Shown: piece by piece, positions 16,354 through 23,539 of the stretch
How the letters are laid out: the number at the start of each line of letters is the position of its first letter
Position numbering within the stretch: the first letter of the stretch is position 1
Assembly (NCBI RefSeq): GCF_900109035.1
Contig: NZ_FNYD01000005.1
Location: 248,001 to 312,000, forward strand
Length of the DNA stretch: 64,000 bases
From: Cribrihabitans marinus
GTDB lineage: Bacteria; Pseudomonadota; Alphaproteobacteria; Rhodobacterales; Rhodobacteraceae
Direction of reading: 5' to 3'
Translations under genes and position numbers: made by a program
Notes under the pieces: model-generated
Databases searched by the model: none
What the model saw: only the letters and a program-made list of their open reading frames with translations
Told to the model about the DNA's origin: nothing

Positions 16354-16901
16354 GCGGTGCTGGGTCCGTTCTTGTCGCCGGCGATCTGGTAGGACTCGGA
16401 GGGGGGCTTGAATCCCACCCCCTTCGAGGAAGCGCCCCACTTACGGCCCAGCGCGATCAGATGCAAGGCCGCGGCGGCCGCCCCGCCGCCCTTGTTCTGG
16501 CCGGTCACGTCGGCGCGCACCTCGGCCTGTTTGCGGGTCTCAACCGTCAGGATGCCGTTGCCGATGCACAGACCCTGAAGGCCCATCAGCTGCAAGGCCC
16601 GGCTGCTGTCGTTGCACACGGTCTCGTAATGCGTGGTCTCGCCCCGGATCACGCAGCCCAACGCCACGTAGCCGTCGAAATTGCTGCGCCGGTCGGCGAT
16701 GCCGATGGCGGTCGGCACCTCGAGTGCGCCGGGCACGAAGGCAACGTCCCAGGTGCCGCCCACGGCCTCGATCTCGGCCTTGGCGCCGGCGACCAGGTTG
16801 TCGGCGATGTCCTTGTAATAGGGCGCCACCACGATCAGCAGCTTCACCGGCTTGTCGAATTCGGGGCGCGGCAGGGTATGGTGGGTCTCGTGTCCGGCCA
16901 T
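16350..16901 (-). CDS. ribH: 6,7-dimethyl-8-ribityllumazine synthase
   Basis: A 183-residue riboflavin-pathway enzyme condensing 5-amino-6-ribitylaminouracil with 3,4-dihydroxy-2-butanone 4-phosphate. Motifs FVPGALEVPTAI, GCVIRGETTHYE (catalytic His) and GNGILTVETRKQA are clear. One base separates it from ribB upstream, and it overlaps nusB downstream. Confidence 0.97.
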   Translation of the reverse strand: MAGHETHHTLPRPEFDKPVKLLIVVAPYYKDIADNLVAGAKAEIEAVGGTWDVAFVPGALEVPTAIGIADRRSNFDGYVALGCVIRGETTHYETVCNDSSRALQLMGLQGLCIGNGILTVETRKQAEVRADVTGQNKGGGAAAAALHLIALGRKWGASSKGVGFKPPSESYQIAGDKNGPSTA

Positions 16902-16902
16902 G

Positions 16903-18024
16903 TCAGGTCTCCGTCAGGATCGGGCGGGTGCCGACGATCGACAACCCGTAGGCGTCCAGCCCAAGATACTTGGTGCTGGGTGAATCGGTCAGCAGGATCA
17001 ACTCGTGCAGCCCCATCTTGGACAGGATCTGCGCGCCCAGCCCGGTCTGCTTGATCGTGCGCACGCCGTCCTCGTCGGTGGCGTAGAGCGAATTGCGCGG
17101 CTGGCGGAACAGGCAGACGACACCCCGCCCCTCGGCCGCGATCTTCTCCATCGCCACCGGCAATTCGCGCGGCGATTTCGGCCCCAGGCCCAGCACGTCC
17201 GACGCCTCGTGCAGCGCATGGGTGCGGGTCAGCACCGGTTCGGGTGTCGAGAGGTCGCCCTTGACCAGGACCACATGCTCGATCCCGTGGGTCTGGTCGG
17301 TGAATATCCGCATCTCCCACGCGCCGCCATAGCTCGACTCGACCGTCTCGCGCCGGGTCTCGACCACCAGGTTGTCGTTGCGGGCGCGATAGGCGATGAG
17401 GTCGCTGATCGTGCCGATCTTCAGCCCGTGTTCGGCGGCGAATTCCACCAGATCCGGCAGTCGCGCCATCTCGCCATCGGGTTTCATGATCTCGCAGATC
17501 ACGCCGGATGGGTTCAGCCCGGCCAGGCGGGCAATGTCCACCGCCGCCTCGGTATGGCCCGCGCGCACCAGCACGCCCCCGCGCCGCGCCCGCAGCGGGA
17601 AGACGTGGCCGGGCGTCGCCAGCTTGGTCATGGTGTTCTGCTCGTTGATCGCGGTGGCCACGGTCAGCGCGCGGTCCGCGGCGGAAATGCCCGTGGACAC
17701 CCCTTCGCGCGCCTCGATCGACACGGTGAACGCGGTCTCGTGGCGCGACGAGTTGTTCACCGCCATCATCGGCAGGCCCAGCCGGTCGATCCGCTCGGCG
17801 GTCATCGGCAGGCAGATCAGGCCGCGGCCGTGCAGGGCCATGAAGTTGATCGCCTCGGCATCCGCGAATTCCGCCGCGATCACCAGATCGCCCTCGTTCT
17901 CGCGATCCTCGTGATCGACCAGGATGAACATCTCGCCGGCGCGGGCAGCGTCGATGATCTCTTCTATCGGACTGATCGCGTCGCGCAGTTCGGCCTCGAC
18001 CGGGCCGGGGGTCTCATAGCTCAT
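16903..18024 (-). CDS. ribB: 3,4-dihydroxy-2-butanone 4-phosphate synthase with degenerate GTP cyclohydrolase II domain
   Basis: A 373-residue protein. Residues 17-215 form the DHBP synthase domain (DHEDRENEGDL, SRHETAFTVSI, PGHVFPLRA, RAGHTEAAVDIARLAG), which makes the four-carbon unit of riboflavin from ribulose 5-phosphate. Residues about 220-373 have the RibA fold (RTHALHEASDVLG ... QTGLGAQILSKMGL) but lack the three zinc-binding cysteines of GTP cyclohydrolase II. That half is therefore probably not a cyclohydrolase, and a separate ribA is expected elsewhere. First gene of ribB-ribH-nusB. Confidence 0.94.
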   Translation of the reverse strand: MSYETPGPVEAELRDAISPIEEIIDAARAGEMFILVDHEDRENEGDLVIAAEFADAEAINFMALHGRGLICLPMTAERIDRLGLPMMAVNNSSRHETAFTVSIEAREGVSTGISAADRALTVATAINEQNTMTKLATPGHVFPLRARRGGVLVRAGHTEAAVDIARLAGLNPSGVICEIMKPDGEMARLPDLVEFAAEHGLKIGTISDLIAYRARNDNLVVETRRETVESSYGGAWEMRIFTDQTHGIEHVVLVKGDLSTPEPVLTRTHALHEASDVLGLGPKSPRELPVAMEKIAAEGRGVVCLFRQPRNSLYATDEDGVRTIKQTGLGAQILSKMGLHELILLTDSPSTKYLGLDAYGLSIVGTRPILTET

Positions 18025-18111
18025 GGGGCAGCCTTTCGCAGAGCACTCCTGCGTCGCGGGATAGACCAGCCCGCCGGCAAAGGCCAGCCCGCGATGCGCC
18101 GACGCCGCGTC

Positions 18112-18858
18112 TCAGAACCGGTAGGTGACACCCAGGATCGGACCCGATTGCTCGAACTCGAAATCATTGCCGTTGTCCAGCCGGTGGTCGGCCGAAATGA
18201 TCCGGTAACCGCCGCGCAGCAACCAGTTCGCGTTCAGCTCGTAATCCGCGGTCAGCAGGACCTGCCAGGTCTCGTCGTCGCTGCTGAAACCGCCATAATC
18301 CACCAGCGCGGTTCCGGACCAGCGGTCGGAAAAGCGGGCGCGCAGCCGGGCGACGATGACCGGATCCACCCAGCTCTCGTTGGCCGCCGCGCTGATCTGG
18401 GGTGAGGTCCCGGGCAGCAGGGTCAGGCTTGTGTCGGTGTCCATCCAGCGCAGGCCGGCGCCCAGATCCACCTGCACATCGCCGGTCTGGTGGGCCCGGT
18501 AGGTGACGTAGCCGTTGAAGATCTGGAGTTTGAGGGTGGTATTGATCCCGCCAAAAGCCGGATCCGGCGAGGGCGCGCCGAAGGACAGGTCGGTGAGCAT
18601 GTAATCGGCCAGGACGCTCCACCGCCCGTTGCTGGCCGAGACCGCGCCCATGAAGGCCATGTCGAGGTTGTCCAGCGCATCGCCGAAACTCAGCGTGGAT
18701 TCCAACCGCCGCGTGGGCGTGGTGATGGCCGTGGTGGATTCCGGCATGAAGAGGTAGATGCTGGCGGCATATTGCCAATCCGACTGTTGCGCACGGGCGG
18801 GGCCCACAACGAGGCCGGCGCAGAAGGTGAGGATCGTGAGAATGGAAGACGGTTTCAT
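18112..18858 (-). CDS. Predicted outer-membrane beta-barrel protein
   Basis: A 248-residue protein with a Sec signal peptide (hydrophobic core ILTILTFCAGLVV, likely cleavage after ARA at residue 23). It then shows alternating amphipathic strands rich in W, Y and G, and ends in an aromatic residue (VTYRF), a typical outer-membrane barrel C-terminus. No specific channel family is recognised. It lies alone between ribB and an ABC ATPase gene. Confidence 0.75.
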   Translation of the reverse strand: MKPSSILTILTFCAGLVVGPARAQQSDWQYAASIYLFMPESTTAITTPTRRLESTLSFGDALDNLDMAFMGAVSASNGRWSVLADYMLTDLSFGAPSPDPAFGGINTTLKLQIFNGYVTYRAHQTGDVQVDLGAGLRWMDTDTSLTLLPGTSPQISAAANESWVDPVIVARLRARFSDRWSGTALVDYGGFSSDDETWQVLLTADYELNANWLLRGGYRIISADHRLDNGNDFEFEQSGPILGVTYRF

Positions 18859-18932
18859 GAGGCCTCCGGCGCTGACCCGGCCATTAGCCCCGATCGCGCG
18901 CCGCCTGACAAGCCCGGCGTGCCGTCGGCGGC

Positions 18933-20027
18933 TCAGCCCCGGCCCAGTGGAAACACGAAGCAGCGGTCGCGCCGCACCGTCAGCCACATGACCCGGCCCG
19001 TCTGCGGGACGAAGACATTGGGCACCGTCGCGGTCAGCCGCGAGCCGTCCGAGGCCATGCGGAACTCAACCAGGCTTTCATTGCCCAGGAACCGCGCCCG
19101 CTCGACGATCCCACGCGCCGGTACGCCGTCGCTGGGCGTGGGCAGCGGGCCGCGCCCGCCACGGTCGAAATCCAGCTTCACATGCTGCGGGCGAAAGACG
19201 ATCTCGACATCGGTGCCGTCCGGCAGGCCGGGTGCCAGAAACTGGCCGAACGGCGTCTGCGCCAGCGCCCCGTTCACCTGCGCGCGCAACACGTTGATAT
19301 CGCTGAAAAACGCCACTGCCGCCTTGTCCACAGGCCTTGTGTAGACATTGTAGGGCGCGCCCTGCTGCACGATCCGGCCGCGGCGCATCAGCGCGATCTC
19401 GTCGGCCATGCGCATCGCCTCGTCCGGCTCATGCGTGACCAGCAGGACGGCGGTATCCTCTTCCTTGAGCAGGCGCAGGGTCTCGTCGCGGATACCGTCG
19501 CGCAAACGGTTGTCGAGGCCCGAGAACGGCTCGTCCATCAGCATGATCCGCGGTCGTGGCGCCAGGGCGCGCGCCAGAGCCACGCGCTGCTGCTCACCCC
19601 CGGACAGCTCATGCGGATAGGCGTCGATATGGCGCAGGAGGTCGACCCGGTCCAGCAGCTCTTCGACACGGGCCCGGCGCTCCTCCTTTGCCCCCTTGAG
19701 CCCGAAGGCGACATTGTCGGCCACGCTCAGATGCGGGAACAGGGCGAAATCCTGGAACATCAGCCCGATCTGGCGCCGTTCGGGCGGCACCCGGACCACC
19801 GTGTCGCAGATCAGCCGTCCGTCGACATGGATCTCGCCCGCGTCCTGCATCTCGACCCCGGCGATCATCCGCAGCGTCGTGGACTTGCCGCAGCCCGACG
19901 GGCCCAGCAGGCAGGTCACCTGCCCGGCCCCGATCCTGAGGGACACGTCATCGACGACGACGCGACCCTCGTAGCGGCGCACGAGGTTGCGGATCTCAAG
20001 TCGTGGTGGTTGCGTGTTGTCCGTCAC
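18933..20027 (-). CDS. ABC transporter ATP-binding protein (FbpC/PotA-like)
   Basis: A 364-residue ATPase with Walker A GPSGCGKSTT, Q-loop MFQDFALFPHLSV, signature LSGGEQQRVALARAL, Walker B RIMLMDEPFSGLD and switch His in LVTHEPDEA, then a C-terminal TOBE-like domain. This is the layout of iron(III)/spermidine/sugar importers; FbpC-like is my best guess. A GTG start at 20027 with a GAGGC element upstream was chosen; an ATG at 20063 is an alternative. No permease or binding protein is adjacent. Confidence 0.86.
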   Translation of the reverse strand: MTDNTQPPRLEIRNLVRRYEGRVVVDDVSLRIGAGQVTCLLGPSGCGKSTTLRMIAGVEMQDAGEIHVDGRLICDTVVRVPPERRQIGLMFQDFALFPHLSVADNVAFGLKGAKEERRARVEELLDRVDLLRHIDAYPHELSGGEQQRVALARALAPRPRIMLMDEPFSGLDNRLRDGIRDETLRLLKEEDTAVLLVTHEPDEAMRMADEIALMRRGRIVQQGAPYNVYTRPVDKAAVAFFSDINVLRAQVNGALAQTPFGQFLAPGLPDGTDVEIVFRPQHVKLDFDRGGRGPLPTPSDGVPARGIVERARFLGNESLVEFRMASDGSRLTATVPNVFVPQTGRVMWLTVRRDRCFVFPLGRG

Positions 20028-20144
20028 CGCCCGTGCCTCGCCTCGGTTCCCGATCAAAACCATCGGGCTTGGGCGGGGATAACAACCCCCGCCCCCCCAC
20101 GCAAGCGCCATCCCCACGCGGCGCGGCCCGTGCTAGGATGGGTC

Positions 20145-20537
20145 ATGGGACATGACACCATCGACGCCTGGCACGCCGCGCAAGCATCGGCAGACAGGCC
20201 GATCTGCGACCTGCTCAGGGCAGAGATCGACCGCCACCTGACCGGCGCCGAGAGCAGGGTCTGGCACGCCCATCCGGTCTGGTTTCTGAGCGGCAACCCT
20301 ATCGTGGGATACAGCAAGCTGAAACATTGCGTCCGCCTGCTGTTCTGGAGCGGGCAATCGTTCGAGGCCCCCGGCCTGTCGGCCGAAGGCAGTTTCAAGG
20401 CGGCCGAGAAGCGTTTTACCGCGCCGGACCAGATCGACCGCGATGCGCTGCGCCGATGGCTTGTCGAGGCGCAGAGCGTTCAGTGGGACTATCGCAACAT
20501 CGTCAAGCGCAAGGGCAAGTTGGTGCGGCTGTTGTGA
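20145..20537 (+). CDS. DUF1801 domain-containing protein
   Basis: A 130-residue soluble protein (ADRPICDLLRAEIDRHLTGAESRVWHAHPVWFLSGNPIVGYS) with the tryptophan-rich core typical of DUF1801, a YdhG-like fold of unknown function. The ATG at 20145 starts just before the conserved region. It is divergent from the ABC ATPase and converges with the DNA alkylation repair gene, with repeat element A in between. Confidence 0.82.
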   Translation: MGHDTIDAWHAAQASADRPICDLLRAEIDRHLTGAESRVWHAHPVWFLSGNPIVGYSKLKHCVRLLFWSGQSFEAPGLSAEGSFKAAEKRFTAPDQIDRDALRRWLVEAQSVQWDYRNIVKRKGKLVRLL

Positions 20538-20600
20538 TGGCGGGCTTTGCCGACCCGGTGTGGGACTGCGGAGCGCCTGCGGCGCGCTCGATCTATTGAT

Positions 20601-20646
20601 GCGAGGCTCTGCCTCGCGCTCCGAGGTATTTGGCGCGAGAGGAATG
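20601..20646 (+). repeat. Dispersed intergenic element, copy A
   Basis: A hairpin GCGAGGC-TCT-GCCTCGC (20601-20617) is followed by the tail GCTCCGAGGTATTTGGC and GAGAGGAATG. The tail resembles those at 37121-37148, 44307-44336 and 57311-57339. It lies between two convergent genes. Confidence 0.55.
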
Positions 20647-20684
20647 CAGGAGTCCGGGGGAGCCCGCCGCGTTGGTCGGCGGGT

Positions 20685-21794
20685 CTATGTGACGAATTCC
20701 ACTTCGCCGCTGGCGCGGACGCGTCCATTGACCATCACTTCGACCCGGTGCGGCCCGGGCACCAGCCGGAAGGTTGTGGCGTCGGCCTTCAGCCTGTGCG
20801 TCTTTGCGAGCCGCAACTCGCCGCGGCACGCCGCCTGTTTCAGCTTGTGGACCTTGGCCGACACCTTGCCACCCGGCCGCTGGAAGTGGATCACGTAGTC
20901 CACCAGCACCCAGACGTCGCCTTTTGCTTGAAGCTGTACCACCAGGTCGAACGCCCCGCCGATACGCGCTGATTGCGGGAGCGTCAGCGTTACCGAGACC
21001 GGCGCGTCGGGGTCATAGCCCAGCATTCGCATCGCGCCGGGATGTCCCGCCTTGACCAGCCCGCGCAGGGCATGGCCGGTCATCCAATCGAGTTCGCCCG
21101 GGTCCTGCCGCCCCTCGGCCCGCCAGCGCGCCAGACGGTCCAGAACGGCGTCTGGATCGCCCCGCGCGATATCGTTGAGATGGTTGGCGACCGAGCGCGT
21201 GACATAGCGCGTGGGATCGGCATGGAGCCGGTCGAGAAGCGGCAGGGTCTGCGCCGCGGTCAGGCCGATGCCTTGCCCCCAGGGCAGGTGCGGCCGGCTG
21301 CCCTCGCTCACCAGGCGGCGCACGTGATAGTGCGGATGATCCGTCCAGGCGTGCAGGCGGGCGAGCACCACATCGGGCCAGCGGTTCAGGAAGGGCCGGA
21401 TCGCCCATTCCATCGAGAACCTCTGGGTGATCTCCTCGATCAGGTCCAGCGCAAGCTCCGGCCTGTCCAGCCCGACCTTGACCACCCATTCCCCGAGCGG
21501 GGCATAGATGAATTCGCCGAAATCGTCATCGGCGCGCGCGGGATCGCAGGGCGGCGGCAGCGCGCGGAGGATCACCGGGGCGATCGCGTCGAGGTCTCCG
21601 GGCACCTGCTGCGCCAGGCAGTCCGCGATCCAGTCGATCCGCGCCTTCAGCTCCAGCTCGGGAAAGCGGTCCAGCACCTCGGCCCGGAACGCCTTGGCAT
21701 CGAAACCGGGGCTCGCCGCGGCGAAGCGCGCGGCCAGCCCGTCCACCGTTTCGGCATTGAACAGCTGGTCCTTGAGCGAAAACCCCTGCGCCAT
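20685..21794 (-). CDS. DNA alkylation repair protein (HEAT-repeat, AlkC/AlkD-like)
   Basis: A 369-residue helical-repeat protein. The HEAT-like repeats contain PFLNRWPDVVLARLHAW, HYHVRRLVSEGSRPHLPWG and RYVTRSVANHLNDIARGDPD, matching AlkC/AlkD-type DNA glycosylases that remove alkylated bases. The C-terminal ~110 residues (from about 260) form an extra beta-rich domain typical of the AlkC branch. It begins one base after the SDR stop and is the last gene of the cluster headed by the LexA box at 23045. Confidence 0.83.
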   Translation of the reverse strand: MAQGFSLKDQLFNAETVDGLAARFAAASPGFDAKAFRAEVLDRFPELELKARIDWIADCLAQQVPGDLDAIAPVILRALPPPCDPARADDDFGEFIYAPLGEWVVKVGLDRPELALDLIEEITQRFSMEWAIRPFLNRWPDVVLARLHAWTDHPHYHVRRLVSEGSRPHLPWGQGIGLTAAQTLPLLDRLHADPTRYVTRSVANHLNDIARGDPDAVLDRLARWRAEGRQDPGELDWMTGHALRGLVKAGHPGAMRMLGYDPDAPVSVTLTLPQSARIGGAFDLVVQLQAKGDVWVLVDYVIHFQRPGGKVSAKVHKLKQAACRGELRLAKTHRLKADATTFRLVPGPHRVEVMVNGRVRASGEVEFVT

Positions 21795-21795
21795 G

Positions 21796-22575
21796 TCACA
21801 TCGTGAGATTGGTGGCGCCGCCATCCAGCAGGATGTTCTGACCGACGATGAAGCCGGCATGCCGGGAACACAGGAAGGCGCAGGCCGCCCCGAATTCCTC
21901 GGCCTGCCCATAGCGGCGCGCCGGGATCGTGGCCTGGCGTTCGGCGCGCGCCTCGTCCAGCGATATGCCCTTCTGTTCGGCCACACCTCCATCGAGAGCG
22001 TCGGCCCGGTCGGTTGCGTGGATGCCCGGCAGCAGGTTGTTGATGGTCACGCCGGACGGGGCCACCTGCCGGGCGGTGCCGGCGACATAGCCGGTCAGCC
22101 CGGTCCGCGCCGCGTTCGACAGGCCCAGAACCGGGATCGGCGCGCGCACGGATTGCGAGGTGATGTTGACCACGCGCCCCCAGCCGCGCGCCATCATACC
22201 CGGCAGCAGAACCCGCATCAGCGCGATGGGTGTCAGCATGTTGGCATCCAGCGCGGCGATGAAATCGTCCCGATCCCAGTCCGACCACAGGCCCGGCGGC
22301 GGCCCGCCGGCATTGGTCACCAGGATGTCCACTTCGCCGGCCGCGCCCAGAAGCTGTGACTGCCCCTCGGCGCTGGTCACGTCGCAGGCCACGGTCTCGA
22401 CCGCCACGCCATGCGCGTCGCGGATCTCTCGCGCGGCGGCCTCAAGCGCCTGCTCGCCACGGGCGTTCATCACCAGGTCGACCCCGGCGGCCGCCAGCGC
22501 CTGCGCGCATCCCAGGCCCAGGCCCTTGCTGGACGCGCAGACGAGCGCCCGCTTGCCGGCAATTCCAAGATCCAT
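21796..22575 (-). CDS. SDR-family protein with non-canonical catalytic residues
   Basis: A 259-residue Rossmann protein resembling 3-oxoacyl-ACP reductases. The cofactor loop reads CASSKGLGLGCA instead of TGxxxGIG. The Ser of NITSQSV is present, but the usual YxxxK region reads LSNAARTGLTGYV, so catalytic Tyr and Lys are missing. This fits the BKR-like SDR-like subgroup with imperfect catalytic tetrads. AGGAGG precedes the ATG. It sits between a SnoaL-like gene and an alkylation-repair gene on the same strand. Confidence 0.85.
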   Translation of the reverse strand: MDLGIAGKRALVCASSKGLGLGCAQALAAAGVDLVMNARGEQALEAAAREIRDAHGVAVETVACDVTSAEGQSQLLGAAGEVDILVTNAGGPPPGLWSDWDRDDFIAALDANMLTPIALMRVLLPGMMARGWGRVVNITSQSVRAPIPVLGLSNAARTGLTGYVAGTARQVAPSGVTINNLLPGIHATDRADALDGGVAEQKGISLDEARAERQATIPARRYGQAEEFGAACAFLCSRHAGFIVGQNILLDGGATNLTM

Positions 22576-22664
22576 CTTTTGCCTCCTCTTCGGTTTCCGG
22601 CGCCGAGTAGACACTGCCGCGCGGGCCTGCGCCAGCCCCCTCCGGCCGGCCCGCGCCGATGGAG

Positions 22665-23024
22665 CTAGTAGAAGAACTCCTCGCGTACGATCTTGCCATC
22701 GGCCACGTGATAGACGGCGACCTCCTTCATCTCGAAGTCCTTGCCGCTTTCCTTTTCGCGGCCCTTCACCTCGAAGATCACCGCGAACCGGTCCTCGCCA
22801 TGCAGCATCGGGTCGCTGACATCGCCGCCACTCACCTCCATCGCGTTTTCCCACCAGTCATGCTTGCCCTTGATCCCGTCCAGCCCCCTGGTCTCGCGCG
22901 GCATACCTTGATCGCTGGCCTCGACCGAGACCGCATCGGGCGCATAGAGCTTGTCCAGATTGGCCCGGGCGCGGTTTTCGCGGCATCCCGCGACCAGTTC
23001 TTCGGCAATGTCCTTGAGCGACAT
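22665..23024 (-). CDS. SnoaL/NTF2-like domain protein
   Basis: A 119-residue single-domain protein of the NTF2-like superfamily (LVAGCRENRARANLDKLYAPDAVSVEA ... EVAVYHVADGKIVREEFFY). Such proteins bind or isomerise small hydrophobic ligands. It is the first gene of a minus-strand cluster (SnoaL, SDR, DNA alkylation repair), and its ATG lies 21 bp from a perfect LexA box. Eighty-nine bases separate it from the SDR gene. Confidence 0.83.
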   Translation of the reverse strand: MSLKDIAEELVAGCRENRARANLDKLYAPDAVSVEASDQGMPRETRGLDGIKGKHDWWENAMEVSGGDVSDPMLHGEDRFAVIFEVKGREKESGKDFEMKEVAVYHVADGKIVREEFFY

Positions 23025-23044
23025 ATCGAGACTCCCTGCAGTTT

Positions 23045-23059
23045 GTTCATGAATTGTTC
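23045..23059. promoter_or_regulatory. LexA (SOS) box of the SnoaL-SDR-alkylation repair cluster
   Basis: GTTC-ATGAATT-GTTC exactly matches the alphaproteobacterial LexA operator. It is placed 21 bp upstream of the SnoaL-like start codon on the minus strand. The only rightward sequence near it is a dead cytochrome gene, so the leftward cluster is the likely target. Confidence 0.8.
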
Positions 23060-23097
23060 TCATACCACGGCCGATCGATTCGTTAAAGGGCGGCGGT

Positions 23098-23438
23098 TGT
23101 CCGACGACAGGAGATTCCGCCATCAAGGCGCGGATGCACGCCATGGATGTGATCGGCGACAAGACCCGGCAGCTTGGCGCCATGGCCAGGGGAAGGAGCG
23201 CATTCGATGCCGCCACCGCGCAGGCTGCTGCCGTCGGGATCGCCGAGCAGGCCCCGTCCCGGCACGGTTCGAGGCGCCCGAGACCGACCCGAAGTCCGAG
23301 GCATTGCCGGCCATCTGGAACGACTTCGACGACTGAACGGGCAAGGCAAAGCCATTGGAGACGGCCGCGAAGGCTGCGAACATCGCCACGCAGGACGATC
23401 TGAGGGCCGCGCTTTCTCGTATCGGCAGACGCGAAGCC
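23098..23438 (+). pseudogene. Decayed cytochrome c' (c556-type) gene
   Basis: Remnant of a small periplasmic cytochrome. One frame from 23101 reads SAIKARMHAMDVIGDKTRQL and continues to AAAVGIAEQAP (about 23251). A frameshift then continues the homology as FEAPETDPKSEALPAIWNDF, which runs into an in-frame TGA (23334-23336). The same frame resumes as LETAAKAANIATQDDLRAAL. The N-terminal signal peptide is missing, and the sequence stops just where the CxxCH haem motif should come, at the palindrome at 23445. With a frameshift, a stop and both ends lost, this is a dead gene. Confidence 0.78.
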
Positions 23439-23444
23439 GCCGGC

Positions 23445-23473
23445 CGTAGGATGGGGTTGAACCCCATCCTACG
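23445..23473. repeat. Perfect 29-bp palindrome
   Basis: CGTAGGATGGGGTT (23445-23458), a central G, then AACCCCATCCTACG (23460-23473): two perfect 14-bp arms. It sits exactly at the truncated 3' end of the cytochrome c' pseudogene and 67 bp before prfC. It resembles REP-like palindromes in form; it could also act as a bidirectional terminator, though it lacks T-tracts. Confidence 0.75.
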
Positions 23474-23539
23474 CACCGTCGGCCTCCGGATACGCCAATT
23501 TTCTTGCACGCCCCCCAAAGCTTACCTATACGCCCGCAC

